This document shows, one piece after another, positions 7,992-17,644 of a stretch of DNA of 64,000 nt. The stretch is taken from contig NZ_JACJRJ010000027.1 of NCBI RefSeq assembly GCF_014697195.1, positions 1 to 64,000 of the forward strand. The letters run 5' to 3'. The notes below the pieces were generated by a model that worked only from the letters and a program-made list of their open reading frames with translations, had not been told where the DNA came from and made no database searches. The DNA comes from Cylindrospermum sp. FACHB-282. Its GTDB lineage: Bacteria; Cyanobacteriota; Cyanobacteriia; Cyanobacteriales; Nostocaceae. Position 1 is the stretch's first letter. Each line of letters begins with the position of its first letter. Position numbers and translations under genes: made by a program.

Positions 7992-9035
7992 CTACATATT
8001 TCGAGAACGTCCGCTGAACACCCGTTCTAACTGCTTGAAATTTTCTAACACACGACCTGTTCCCAGGACAACACAACTTAAAGGATCGGCAGCAATGTGT
8101 GTCACAATGCCCGTTTCATGGCTAATCAGCGTATCTATCCCTTTGAGTAAGGCGCCACCACCAGCTAGCATAATACCCCGGTCAATGATATCTGCTGCCA
8201 GTTCCGGAGGTGTGCGTTCCAGTGTCCTTTTCACTGCTTCGATAATTACTGATAACGGTTCCAACATACTTTCACGAATTTCTGGGCCTTTGATCGTCAC
8301 AGTTCGCGGTAACCCAGAAAGCAGGTGTAAGCCTCGGACTTCCATCATGGCATCACCATCATCATTAGTGGGATAGGCAGAACCAATCCGAATTTTGATG
8401 TCTTCGGCAGTCCGTTCCCCAATCACTAAGTTATGAACTTTCTTCATGTAAATGATGATTGCTTCTGTCAGTTCATCGCCGGCAATGCGTACTGATTCAC
8501 TGATTACTGTACCTTGTAGACTCAGTACTGCTACTTCTGTTGTGCCGCCACCGATATCAATGATCATGTTGCCAGTCGGTTCGGCAACTGGTAACCCCGC
8601 GCCAATTGCTGCTGCTACTGGCTCATCAATTAAATACACTTCTCTGGCACCAGCTTGAGTAGCTGCATCCATCACGGCTCGTCTTTCTACCCCTGTCACA
8701 CCACTGGGAATGCCGATGACAATTCGGGGTAAAATCAGAGACCTACCCTCATTTACCCGCTGGATAAAGCTTTTTAGCATCAACTCGGCTGTATCAAAGT
8801 CAGCAATTACCCCATCACGCAGGGGGCGGAGGGCAATCACATTTCCCGGTGTGCGACCGAGCATTTTTTTTGCTTCTTCTCCTACTGCCAGTGCTACTTT
8901 TTCGTTTACATCGATAGCAACTACAGAAGGCTCTTGGAGTACAATACCTTTACCAGATACGTAAACAAGGGTGTTGGCTGTACCGAGGTCGATACCCATG
9001 TCCCATGATGAGCGAAAGTTCCTGAAAAAACCCAC
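7992..9035 (-). CDS. mreB: Rod shape-determining protein MreB (actin-like)
   Basis: MreB is a bacterial actin homologue that polymerises on the inner membrane and orients cell-wall elongation. The 347-residue sequence has the phosphate-1 motif GIDLGTANTLVY, the connecting and phosphate-2 motif NMIIDIGGGTTEVAVLSL, and the adenosine motif IMLAGGGALLKG. A GTG start gives the N-terminal MGFFRNF amphipathic segment expected for membrane binding; an internal ATG (MGIDLG) would delete it. It is first in mreBCD and diverges from ssb across 330 bases. Confidence 0.98.
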   Translation of the reverse strand: MGFFRNFRSSWDMGIDLGTANTLVYVSGKGIVLQEPSVVAIDVNEKVALAVGEEAKKMLGRTPGNVIALRPLRDGVIADFDTAELMLKSFIQRVNEGRSLILPRIVIGIPSGVTGVERRAVMDAATQAGAREVYLIDEPVAAAIGAGLPVAEPTGNMIIDIGGGTTEVAVLSLQGTVISESVRIAGDELTEAIIIYMKKVHNLVIGERTAEDIKIRIGSAYPTNDDGDAMMEVRGLHLLSGLPRTVTIKGPEIRESMLEPLSVIIEAVKRTLERTPPELAADIIDRGIMLAGGGALLKGIDTLISHETGIVTHIAADPLSCVVLGTGRVLENFKQLERVFSGRSRNM

Positions 9036-9365
9036 TCGTCTCTACGCTCCCTATTAGCGATAAATTTGACTATAACGGTAAGAGTTAATCGTGCTGGATT
9101 TTATTACGTTTTTTAGTCTGAGTCCAGTAACCCAAACTATTTTTCTATAGTTTTTGGTATTCTTTGGCTATGTTTCAAGCATTTTAATTGTTAAGAATCT
9201 CAGGTAACATCAGTATAACTGTGTAGTTTTCTTTGTGTTCCCAAGGGTTTTCCTACTTTTAAATTAATTATATTGTAAATTATTTAACATATTTTAACCA
9301 GTTTCACAATTCGCTATGATGAAAGTCGAAATCAAAAAGTACACCTGTACTAAAAGGTAAGGTTC
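9036..9365. other. Divergent promoter region mreB/ssb
   Basis: 330 AT-rich bases without ORF or tRNA. The ssb ribosome site AAAGGTAAGG lies just before its ATG. The region presumably carries the promoters for the mre operon and for ssb; no individual promoter could be assigned with confidence. Confidence 0.5.
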
Positions 9366-9728
9366 ATGAGCATCAATATTGTCACTCTTGTTGGTCGTGT
9401 AGGCACTGACCCTGATATGAAGTATTTTGAGTCTGGTAGTGTTAAGTGTAAATTAACACTTGCGGTCAATCGGCGATCGCGCAATAATGATAAACCTGAC
9501 TGGTTTAATTTGGAATTATGGGGAAAAACGGCGGAGGTGGCGGGTAATTATGTGCGTAAGGGCAGCCTAATTGGCATCAAAGGCTCCTTGAAGTTTGACA
9601 CATGGAGCGATCGCCAAACCGGAGCAAACCGTTCCACACCAGTTATCCAAGTAGACCAACTGGATTTATTAGGTTCTAAGCGTGACGGAGACGGCGGTAT
9701 GGGCGATATGTCTCCAGAAAATTTCTAA
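9366..9728 (+). CDS. ssb: Single-stranded DNA-binding protein
   Basis: A 120-residue OB-fold protein that coats single-stranded DNA in replication, repair and recombination. Typical parts are NIVTLVGRVGTDPDMKYFES, the KLTLAVNRR strand, DWFNLELWGKTAEVAGNYV and KGSLIGIKGSLKFDTW. The C-terminal tail is short and ends in MSPENF rather than the acidic DDDIPF-type tip of longer SSBs; short SSBs of this type are known in cyanobacteria. A good Shine-Dalgarno precedes the ATG. Confidence 0.96.
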   Translation: MSINIVTLVGRVGTDPDMKYFESGSVKCKLTLAVNRRSRNNDKPDWFNLELWGKTAEVAGNYVRKGSLIGIKGSLKFDTWSDRQTGANRSTPVIQVDQLDLLGSKRDGDGGMGDMSPENF

Positions 9729-9733
9729 TTCAT

Positions 9734-9774
9734 CAGCGGTCAGTTGTCAGTTGTTTATTTACCACTGACCGCTG
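9734..9774. terminator. Bidirectional terminator-like inverted repeat
   Basis: A perfect 10-bp inverted repeat (CAGCGGTCAG / CTGACCGCTG) with a 21-base loop lies between the convergent ends of ssb and the SIMPL gene. It has no long T-tract, so the terminator role is inferred from position. Confidence 0.5.
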
Positions 9775-9808
9775 ACTAATGACTAATGACTAATAACTAA
9801 TAACTAAT
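9774..9808. repeat. Heptamer tandem repeat (GACTAAT/AACTAAT x5)
   Basis: Five tandem 7-mers: three GACTAAT followed by two AACTAAT. This is a short tandemly repeated repetitive sequence of the kind known in heterocystous cyanobacteria. It overlaps the 3' end of the SIMPL gene, whose last residues (ISY) and stop are encoded in the array. Confidence 0.9.
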
Positions 9809-10543
9809 TTGCAACGTCACCGATGCTTCAACCTGCTGTTCACCACCAATTACAGGAGTAGAAGCATCAGCGTTAGCTAATTTAGCAGCTTCAGCACGAT
9901 ACAGCATCGGTGGTGGTGGCGGACTTGCACCATTAATTTGAATGCTGACTATTTCTTTCGGCTTTAATCCTAGTGTGTTGAAAACGGCATCAGCTTGTTT
10001 TTGGGCTTCTTGAGTAGCTTCTTTAAGTGCTTGTTTTTGAGCAGATGCGATCGCCTCGTCACTGGCTACAAAGCTAATGCCATTAATTTGCGTCGCCCCA
10101 GCTTTCACTGCTTCATCTAATAATGTACCCGCTTTCTCGGTAGCCAAGCGAAAACTCACAGTGTTGTTAGCACTATAGCCAGTAATCCGCTGCACATTAT
10201 TGTTATAGCTATAAACTGGATTGAGGCGAATACCAGTAGTTTGCAATTTTTCCACATTCCGGTTTTTCAGCAAAGTCACCACAGCCGAAGACCTGCGGGC
10301 AGCCTCAAGCTGTACCTCCTCGGCGGTTTTTCCCTGAATCTCCACCCCCAAACTTACTTGCGAAAGGGTTGTGGGAATTGTTTCCATGCCACGGCCACTA
10401 ACAGTGAGAGTACGCCACAATTTCTCTTTTTCTTGGGCGGAAGCAGGCAGGATAAAAGTCACACATACCAGCAACAGCAAAGGTAATATTTTCCACAAGT
10501 TCCTAGAGGGAAACTGAGAACCGGACACAGTGGTTCTAGACAT
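9797..10543 (-). CDS. Secreted SIMPL (DUF541) domain protein
   Basis: A 248-residue exported protein with an N-terminal signal peptide (LWKILPLLLLVCVTFILPASA) followed by one SIMPL domain beginning TLTVSGRGMETIPTTLSQVSLGVE. Members of this family (BP26/YggE-like) form periplasmic oligomers; some relatives affect oxidative stress, but a precise role is not known. A PPPPP run lies near residue 210. The ATG is preferred because GAGGAG sits 9 bases before it; an upstream GTG overlaps that site. Its end lies in a heptamer repeat. Confidence 0.88.
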   Translation of the reverse strand: MSRTTVSGSQFPSRNLWKILPLLLLVCVTFILPASAQEKEKLWRTLTVSGRGMETIPTTLSQVSLGVEIQGKTAEEVQLEAARRSSAVVTLLKNRNVEKLQTTGIRLNPVYSYNNNVQRITGYSANNTVSFRLATEKAGTLLDEAVKAGATQINGISFVASDEAIASAQKQALKEATQEAQKQADAVFNTLGLKPKEIVSIQINGASPPPPPMLYRAEAAKLANADASTPVIGGEQQVEASVTLQISY

Positions 10544-10779
10544 CAGATTTGCACTCCTCACAAAAATTATCCAGATGCTTTTAATTAAACGTATCTAACA
10601 ATCATTAATTGTCTGTCAACTATTAATAGTCAACAGCCAGTCAGAGTTTTTCAGAACTCTAATGGGATTGATAGCTCGGAAATGTATGTTTCTACTTTGA
10701 CACTGCCACAATCAAAAGCTGAAGTGGTTACATTTTTAGAAACTGAAAAAATTACATCAAAACTTGTGGAGATTTTGTT

Positions 10780-11208
10780 ATGGCCTATTGGCTACTGAAA
10801 ACAGAACCGGCAGATTATTCCTACTTTGATCTAGAAAGAGAAGGTAGTACAGTTTGGGATGGAGTGAACAATCCCTTAGCGTTAAAATATCTACGTACAA
10901 TGCTCCTGCACGACTTGGCGTTGATTTATCACACAGGTAAAGAACGGCAAGTTATGGGTGTGGCAGAAATCATCAGTCAACCTTATGCCGATCCAGCATT
11001 GAATGATAGCAAACGGGTAGTTGTGGATCTGCGGGCAGTGCAAAGAGTTACCCAGCCCGTTACCCTAGTCCAAATCAAGCAGGATGGTAAGTTTACAAAC
11101 TTTGAGTTGCTGCGACTCCCTAGACTGTCTGTAGTCCCAGTTTCTGAGTTCTACTGGCAAAGATTAATTGAGTTGGCAGCAATAAATCTACCAAAAATCT
11201 CCAAATAG
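10780..11208 (+). CDS. EVE domain protein
   Basis: A 142-residue single EVE domain (PUA-like fold). The hallmark start MAYWLLKTEPADYSYFDLE, then TVWDGVNNPLALKYLR and LALIYHTGKERQVMGVAEI are visible. EVE domains are thought to bind modified bases in DNA or RNA; the specific ligand in cyanobacteria is unknown. The length agrees with the family. It is 50 bases upstream of the antiporter gene on the same strand and may be co-transcribed. Confidence 0.93.
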   Translation: MAYWLLKTEPADYSYFDLEREGSTVWDGVNNPLALKYLRTMLLHDLALIYHTGKERQVMGVAEIISQPYADPALNDSKRVVVDLRAVQRVTQPVTLVQIKQDGKFTNFELLRLPRLSVVPVSEFYWQRLIELAAINLPKISK

Positions 11209-11258
11209 TTGCTTGAACGAAAGCGGTAAAAATAAAGAGAAGGATTTTCACAGAACAA

Positions 11259-12710
11259 ATGCAGTTTTTAGATGCAGTCAACTTTTCTTTCCCTCTGCTG
11301 GCAAGCGCAACAAAAGCCGCAGACAGTTCAATGGTAGTAGCGGCAGTGCTGCTGAGTTTAGTGATAATTTACCTCGCCAGCAAAGTTGGTGGGGAATTAT
11401 CGAACCGAGTGGGTTTACCGCCTGTCTTAGGCGAACTCCTCGGTGGTGTAGTGGTAGGCGTTTCTGTACTACATCTGTTGGTGTTTCCCGAAGGTGGCGC
11501 AGACAGTTCGAGTTCTCTGATTATGACCTTCCTCCAAACCACTGCTGGGTTAAGTCCTGAAGCCACTCCAGAGGTGTTTGCAGCACAGTCTGAGGTGGTT
11601 TCTGTTTTGGCAGAACTGGGTGTGATCATCCTGCTATTTGAAATTGGTTTGGAGTCAAACTTAAAAGACTTGATGGCGGTTGGTACTCAAGCCTTCGTTG
11701 TCGCAGTGGTGGGGGTGGTAGCACCTTTCGCTGCTGGTACTGTCGGGTTAATGACTTTATTTGGTATCAGTGCTGTACCAGCAATTTTTGCTGGGGCGGC
11801 TTTGACGGCTACTAGTATTGGTATTACTTCCAAGGTGCTATCAGAATTGGGGCGTCTCAATTCTAAAGAAGGGCAGATTATTATCGGTGCTGCGGTAATT
11901 GATGACGTACTAGGAATTATCGTGCTTGCGGTAGTTGCCAGTCTGGCTAAAGATGGCGCGGTAGATGTGACTAAAGTGATTTATCTGATTATCAGCGCCA
12001 CTGGTTTTCTTCTGGGTGCGATCTTGCTGGGCAATGTTTTCAATAAGTCTTTTGTGGCGATCGCCGATCAACTCAAAACACGGGGCGAGTTGGTAATACC
12101 AGCATTCATCTTCGCCTTTGTCATGGCATACTTTGCCGCCGCCATCCACTTAGAAGCAATTCTGGGCGCTTTTGCCGCAGGCTTAGTCCTAGAAGAAACT
12201 GATAAGCGGAAAGAACTGCAAAAGCAAGTTATCCCCATTGCTGATATGCTGGTGCCGATTTTCTTTGTCGCTGTTGGGGCAAAAACCGATTTGGGAGTTT
12301 TGAATCCAGGGATTCCCAGTAATCGGGAAGGTCTAATTATGGCAACTTTCCTGATTACAGTAGCCATTATTGGTAAAGTGATCACAGGTTTAACGGTGTT
12401 TGGTCAACCCGGAATCAACCGTTTAGCAATTGGTGTGGGGATGATTCCTAGAGGAGAAGTAGGGTTGGTATTTGCTGGCGTTGGCGCAGCGAGTGGTGTT
12501 CTCTCAAAATCACTGGGGGCAGCCATTATCATGATGGTAATCCTGACAACATTTTTAGCCCCTCCCTTACTACGATTCGTATTTCCCGAACCAAAAACCG
12601 TAGCGACAGACTCAGAGAAATTAATTTTAGACGCCTCCTCTGGGACGCCATTGGTAATAGAACCGCCTCAGTTTGTCATACCGACATCACAAGATTCTCA
12701 GGAAAGTTAA
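11259..12710 (+). CDS. Cation:proton antiporter (CPA2 / NapA-like)
   Basis: A 483-residue integral membrane protein with about 12-13 hydrophobic segments. The double-Asp-type region AAVIDDVLGIIVLAVV, the ELGVIILLFEIGLE segment and the GRVG-like start VGGELSNRVGLPPVLGELLGG are typical of the Na+/H+ or K+/H+ exchanger family 2. No RCK/TrkA-N nucleotide domain follows; the C-terminal tail of about 40 residues is soluble. It exchanges monovalent cations for protons, but the preferred ion cannot be read from the sequence. Confidence 0.92.
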   Translation: MQFLDAVNFSFPLLASATKAADSSMVVAAVLLSLVIIYLASKVGGELSNRVGLPPVLGELLGGVVVGVSVLHLLVFPEGGADSSSSLIMTFLQTTAGLSPEATPEVFAAQSEVVSVLAELGVIILLFEIGLESNLKDLMAVGTQAFVVAVVGVVAPFAAGTVGLMTLFGISAVPAIFAGAALTATSIGITSKVLSELGRLNSKEGQIIIGAAVIDDVLGIIVLAVVASLAKDGAVDVTKVIYLIISATGFLLGAILLGNVFNKSFVAIADQLKTRGELVIPAFIFAFVMAYFAAAIHLEAILGAFAAGLVLEETDKRKELQKQVIPIADMLVPIFFVAVGAKTDLGVLNPGIPSNREGLIMATFLITVAIIGKVITGLTVFGQPGINRLAIGVGMIPRGEVGLVFAGVGAASGVLSKSLGAAIIMMVILTTFLAPPLLRFVFPEPKTVATDSEKLILDASSGTPLVIEPPQFVIPTSQDSQES

Positions 12711-12736
12711 TTAAAGTCTGAGGTAGAACATAAATC

Positions 12737-12763
12737 AGTCCTGAGTAATTCCCACTCAGGACT
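12737..12763 (+). terminator. Terminator-like hairpin after the antiporter gene
   Basis: A perfect 10-bp stem (AGTCCTGAGT / ACTCAGGACT) with a 7-base loop begins 27 bases after the stop codon. It lacks a clean U-tract, so it may be a terminator or an mRNA 3'-stabilising hairpin. Confidence 0.55.
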
Positions 12764-13185
12764 TAGCACTTCCTACTCAACGGAAACTTCTCTTTCCTAA
12801 TCGCCGTCTCCTGTGCATAGTAAATTTTTGTTTGTTTCTAATTCCTACTAGTATTTGGAATGTTATTGATTTTTAGTCTTTTCCAGGGCCCCTGTCATAC
12901 TCTGAATATTTGCCCAGTAATTAGGAATTGACACTTGTAAATCTTGCTTCATAAGTTGACATTGGTGGAAATCTTTTCAGCATCCAATCAAACAACTCAG
13001 CATTAATCCCTGACTAAGTCAAGTGGGACTGACTAGGATTGACTATGTATAGCTAATTCTGCTTATATCAGTGCCAAACTTCAAACAGGCATATAAAGTA
13101 AAAGTTTAGGTGGTGACGGTGTGAGGATTTACCAATATTTTGAAACCTTGATGGCTCTCATGAATGCAAATCAGGAGAAATGACT
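12764..13185. other. Intergenic and amiC1 leader, last 85 bases duplicated
   Basis: No gene is seen. The stretch 13101-13185 is nearly repeated at 15501-15587 before amiC2: GGTGACGGTGTGAGGATTTA is identical in both copies, as is the Shine-Dalgarno AATCAGGAGAAA. The leader was therefore duplicated together with the gene. Confidence 0.75.
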
Positions 13186-15027
13186 GTGAAATTACACTGG
13201 TTACTACCTAGCACTTGTGGAACTATTGTTTTGCTATCGTCGCCGGCTTTGGCTGCAAAACTGGAATCTTGGCGGTTTGATGCCAATCAAAACCGACTGG
13301 AAATTAACACTTCGGGCGCTGTTCAACCCCAGGCGCAACTAGTTTTCAACCCTACTCGTCTGGTAATTGATTTACCAAATACCAGTTTTGGGCGTCCACA
13401 GTCAACGCAACTTTTAAACGGTACGATTCGCGCTATCCGTGTCGGGCAGTTTGACAAACAAACAACGCGTATAGTTGTGGAACTTTCTCCTGGTTATATT
13501 CTAGACCCTAAGCTGGTGCAATTTGTCGGCACTACTGGCAGTCGCTGGACAGTGCAATTACCAAAGCCGGAAATCGAGAAAGCACCATCAAGTGCCAGCA
13601 ACAACATTTACAGTTTAGTGACAATAGATCCTCAGACGAAACCTGAGATATCAGCGATCGCTCCTCCTACAGTAGGAAAGACTCAAATTGAGAGCTTACA
13701 AGCGACAGGGGATGGATTTTTTATCCGCACTAGTGGCGATAATCCTGTCTTTAAGGTAAATCGTAGCCGCGATCGCACTACCATATTCATGGATATCTCT
13801 GGTGCAACTTTATCACCACGTTTAGCCCAGGGAAATTTGCCAATCAATCAGCATGGTGTAAGCCGGATTGATTTCACCCAACTGCAAACAACACCAACAT
13901 CTGTTCGCATGACGTTGCGGGTAAATAAAAATAGCCCCGACTGGCGAGCAAGCCTTAGCAGTTCCGGTGATTTGGTACTTCTACCTACCAGTTCTGTTGT
14001 TCGCTTACCTCAAAGCAGTACCCAACCTACACCCCCTCCATCTTCCAGCAACCCACCTGCAACTAACTATCCAGCCACTATTCAGTCTGTAGAATTAGCT
14101 GGGAACGGCACCCAACTGCTGATTAGAGGCGACCAAACTCTATCGGCTACAAGTGGCTGGGACAGGACTACTGGTCTATTCCGGATCACTATTTCCAATG
14201 CTAAGTTAGCTCGCTCGGTGACAGGCCCTGCTTTTGATGCCAATAGCCCCATTCTCCGGGTACGTCTGCAACCCCAAGCTCCTAACACTGTAGTGATTTT
14301 TGTCCAACCAGCGTCGGGAATACAAATTGGGGAAATCAACCAGTTAAGCAGCCAGCTTTTGGCTCTACAATTACAAGGCTCTCGTCGAGTCACCATACCC
14401 CCCATAACGCCCCCTTTACCTCCGCTTCAAGGGCAATTACCAAACCCAACAGATATATCGCCACCGCAGTCCCGCCCAGTTCCTAAAGGAAAGGTACTAG
14501 TATTCATTGACCCCGGACACGGCGGCCAAGATCCAGGTGCTATTGGTATTGGAGGAGTACGGGAGAAGGATATCATCCTGCCCATTAGCAAAAGGATAGC
14601 GGAGGTTTTGCAGCAAAATGGCGTTTCCGTGATGATGGCACGGAATTCTGACTATTTCGTTAGCCTTCCGGGAAGAGTAAATATGGCACAAAGAGCTAAA
14701 GCTGATGTATTTGTCAGCATCCATGCTAATTCAGTCGGTCTGAGCCGTCCGGATGTGAGTGGTTTGGAAACCTACTATTACGACAGCGGTCTGAGTCTAG
14801 CTCGCTTGGTTCATAACAGCATTCTCCAAAGCGTAGATGTGAAAGATCGACGGGTGCGGCGAGCCAGATTTTTTGTGCTCAGAAAAAGTTCAATGCCTTC
14901 AATTTTAGTGGAAACTGGTTATTTGACTGGGCGGGAGGATATTGCTAAGTTAAAAAACCCAGCTTACCAAAATCAAATGGCGGAAGCGATCGCTCGCGGT
15001 ATTCTCCAATACTTAAAGCAAAGATAA
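13186..15027 (+). CDS. amiC1: N-acetylmuramoyl-L-alanine amidase AmiC1
   Basis: The protein cleaves the amide bond between MurNAc and the stem peptide. In Nostoc the AmiC enzymes drill septal nanopores needed for cell-cell communication and heterocyst differentiation. It has a signal peptide (residues 1-22, ending ALAAK), three AMIN-like beta repeats (about 25-120, 160-270, 295-400), a Pro-rich linker, and a C-terminal Amidase_3 domain with zinc-site IDPGHGGQDPGA, VREKD, SIHANSV and catalytic LVETGYL. The GTG start is chosen because it matches the start of amiC2 (MKLHWLLPST) and is correctly spaced from AGGAGAAA; an ATG two codons earlier overlaps that site. Confidence 0.93.
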   Translation: MKLHWLLPSTCGTIVLLSSPALAAKLESWRFDANQNRLEINTSGAVQPQAQLVFNPTRLVIDLPNTSFGRPQSTQLLNGTIRAIRVGQFDKQTTRIVVELSPGYILDPKLVQFVGTTGSRWTVQLPKPEIEKAPSSASNNIYSLVTIDPQTKPEISAIAPPTVGKTQIESLQATGDGFFIRTSGDNPVFKVNRSRDRTTIFMDISGATLSPRLAQGNLPINQHGVSRIDFTQLQTTPTSVRMTLRVNKNSPDWRASLSSSGDLVLLPTSSVVRLPQSSTQPTPPPSSSNPPATNYPATIQSVELAGNGTQLLIRGDQTLSATSGWDRTTGLFRITISNAKLARSVTGPAFDANSPILRVRLQPQAPNTVVIFVQPASGIQIGEINQLSSQLLALQLQGSRRVTIPPITPPLPPLQGQLPNPTDISPPQSRPVPKGKVLVFIDPGHGGQDPGAIGIGGVREKDIILPISKRIAEVLQQNGVSVMMARNSDYFVSLPGRVNMAQRAKADVFVSIHANSVGLSRPDVSGLETYYYDSGLSLARLVHNSILQSVDVKDRRVRRARFFVLRKSSMPSILVETGYLTGREDIAKLKNPAYQNQMAEAIARGILQYLKQR

Positions 15028-15500
15028 TTAATTTGGTTTCAATGCTTCAGCAAATACATTTAAAGATTCCTCTTTTTATACAGCTTGGTCGTCCCGATGA
15101 CAGGAGTGTTGCTGCTGTCATCAGAAAATCCACTTGTGGAAAGCCGTGATTAATCTCATCTTTACCACTAGCCACACCCAACCATAAGAATTTTTCTAAT
15201 TAAAGAGTAGCTGTCACCAAGCGTTACTGCACCAGTTGACAGCAGTTGGAAGTTTTTAATCGCTGCATCGATGACCAGTAATCGAACAACTTAATACCAA
15301 CTCTTGGCTGATTTAAGTTTCATTGATGGATTTTACTGAGTACGATTAATTCTGATAGCGCTTCTTTGGTGTAATCTGATGCTTTGCTCTTCAAATATTT
15401 CTGCGCTCACAGCATGGCAAAAGCAGATGGATATGCTAAGATTTTACGCCATTAGCTGTGTAACAATACCAGCGCAAAACTCTTTTGCTGCTTCAAAGCT
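15028..15500. other. Intergenic region amiC1-amiC2
   Basis: About 470 bases with no gene, tRNA or tandem repeat. It separates the paralogues before the duplicated leader of amiC2, suggesting that amiC2 can be transcribed on its own. Confidence 0.5.
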
Positions 15501-15587
15501 AAAGTTTGGGCGGTGACGGTGTGAGGATTTACCAATATGTTGAGATATTGACAGCTCATAAGAGAATGCGAATCAGGAGAAAAGACT

Positions 15588-17495
15588 TTGAAACTACACT
15601 GGTTACTACCCAGCACTATTGGCACTATTTTCTTGCTATCATCGCCAGCAATGGCTGCAAAACTGGAGTCTTGGCGGTTTGATACTAATCAAAACCGACT
15701 GGAAATTAACACTTCAGGCACTGTCCAACCCCAAGCACAACTAATTTTCAACCCCACTCGTCTGGTAATTGATTTGCCAGACACCAAATTTGAACGTCCG
15801 CAATTAACGCAACAAGTAGGCGGTGCAATTCGCGCTATCCGTATCGGACAGTTTGACAATCAAACAACCCGCATAGTCATCGAACTTACTCCTGGTTATA
15901 CACTAGACCCGAAGTTAGTAAAATTTGTTGGCACTACTGGCAGCCGCTGGACAGTCCAATTACCAAAGCCAAATGTTGAGGCGATAGTTTCTGCCAAAGA
16001 AAGTAGAGAACAGCAACCAGAAGTGCCTTCTACCACAGCACCCGCAAAAACATCAGCACCAGTGCTACCTCCTAGAAATATTTACAATGTGGTGACAACA
16101 GGTGCTGCCCCGTCTACCGAGGAAACGGTGGTCAACACCACAGCAGGGATAACTCAAATTGAGAACTTCCGAGTCACAGGTGATGGATTTTTCATTCGTA
16201 CTAGTGGTGCTAATCCTCAGGTTCAAGTCAATCGCAGCGACGATAATCGGACAATCAACATTGACATTGCTGGCGCAGCGTTATCATCAAGTTTGGCCCA
16301 GCGGGATCTGTCAATTAATCGTTATGGTGTCAGCCGCATTCAATTCTCCCAACTCCAAACCAGACCACCTGGGGTGCGGATGACTTTGCAGGTGGACAAA
16401 AATAGCCCCGATTGGCGGGCTAGTGCCAGCAGTATTGGTGGTTTTGTCGTCTTACCCAGTCGTGTTGTTAGATTACCTGGTGGAGATAATATTCAAAGTC
16501 CCACAACACCTGCTACCAACTCGCCAGCAACTATTCAGGCTGTGGAACTGGCTGGTAATGGCACGCAACTTCTGATTCGGTCTGACCAAACTGTATCTGC
16601 CACCGGTGGTTGGGATAGAACCTCTGGCTTGTTCCGCATCACCATTCCCAACGCTAAGTTAGCTTCTAAGGTTACAGGCCCTGCTTTTGATGCCAATAGC
16701 CCTGTCCTCCGAGTACGGCTACAAACCCAAGCACCTAATACTGTAGTCGTTTTGATCCAACCTGCGTCGGGAGTGCAAATTGGCGAACTCAACCAGTTCA
16801 GCAACAAGCTTTTGGCGCTCCAATTACAACGTTCTGGCCGAGCAATACCCCCGATTGGTTTACCTCCCTTACCATTACCAAACAGCGGACAACTACCAGA
16901 CACCAGTACGAATAATAATCAAGTTCAGCCACAGCCACGTCTCTCGGTTCCCAGGGGGAAATTGCGAGTAGTTATTGACCCCGGACATGGTGGTAAAGAC
17001 TCCGGTGCGCCTGGTTTAGGTGGTTTGTTAGAAAAAGATGTTGTCCTGCCGATTAGTAAAAGGGTTGCTACGATTTTGGAGCAAAATGGCGTACAAGCCG
17101 TGCTAACGCGGGATGCTGACTTTTTTGTAGAACTTCAGGGACGGGTAGATATAGCGGAGCGTGTGAATGCAACTTTGTTTGTCAGTATTCACGCTAATTC
17201 CGTTGACCGTCGCCCTGATGTGAATGGGTTAGAAGTATATTATTACGACAGTGGTTATGGTCTGGCGGAAGCTGTTCGCAAGTCCATTCTTCAGAATATC
17301 GGTACCATTAAAGACCGGGGAACCCGCAAAGCCCGATTTTACGTCCTCAGAAAAAGTTCCATGCCCTCGATTTTAGTGGAAACTGGCTATATGAGTGGTC
17401 GGGAGGACAATCCGCGATTGGGAACACCAGAATACCAAAATCGCATGGCAGATGCGATCGCTCGTGGTATTCTCAGGTATTTACAACAAAGATAA
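15588..17495 (+). CDS. amiC2: N-acetylmuramoyl-L-alanine amidase AmiC2
   Basis: A 635-residue paralogue of the preceding gene with the same order: signal peptide (ending AMAAK), AMIN-like repeats, Pro-rich linker and Amidase_3 domain (VVIDPGHGGKDSGAPG, LLEKD, SIHANSVD, LVETGYMSGRED, all catalytic residues present). It differs mainly by about 20 extra residues after the first AMIN repeat. In Anabaena, the AmiC2 equivalent is needed for septal nanopores and filament communication. The start is TTG, spaced normally from AGGAGAAA. The gene is followed by murI, another peptidoglycan gene. Confidence 0.94.
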   Translation: MKLHWLLPSTIGTIFLLSSPAMAAKLESWRFDTNQNRLEINTSGTVQPQAQLIFNPTRLVIDLPDTKFERPQLTQQVGGAIRAIRIGQFDNQTTRIVIELTPGYTLDPKLVKFVGTTGSRWTVQLPKPNVEAIVSAKESREQQPEVPSTTAPAKTSAPVLPPRNIYNVVTTGAAPSTEETVVNTTAGITQIENFRVTGDGFFIRTSGANPQVQVNRSDDNRTINIDIAGAALSSSLAQRDLSINRYGVSRIQFSQLQTRPPGVRMTLQVDKNSPDWRASASSIGGFVVLPSRVVRLPGGDNIQSPTTPATNSPATIQAVELAGNGTQLLIRSDQTVSATGGWDRTSGLFRITIPNAKLASKVTGPAFDANSPVLRVRLQTQAPNTVVVLIQPASGVQIGELNQFSNKLLALQLQRSGRAIPPIGLPPLPLPNSGQLPDTSTNNNQVQPQPRLSVPRGKLRVVIDPGHGGKDSGAPGLGGLLEKDVVLPISKRVATILEQNGVQAVLTRDADFFVELQGRVDIAERVNATLFVSIHANSVDRRPDVNGLEVYYYDSGYGLAEAVRKSILQNIGTIKDRGTRKARFYVLRKSSMPSILVETGYMSGREDNPRLGTPEYQNRMADAIARGILRYLQQR

Positions 17496-17644
17496 AAATG
17501 CAACCAAGGTAAAAATGTAGTACAAATTCTTATTTAAAGAGGTGGTATGTAGACTTCTTTTGCGTGCAGGATTTAATAGTCATTTAGCCGATTGTCTGCT
17601 AAATCCTGTATCTTAAATCCAAAAACCTAAATCAATATCCGCTT

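Noticed and set aside
8035-8964. Several long frames opposite mreB
   Set aside because: They are antisense shadows of a highly conserved gene and have no independent features.
11213-11560. 115-codon frame overlapping the start of the antiporter gene
   Set aside because: It is in another frame of a clear membrane transporter; its composition is that of an out-of-frame translation.
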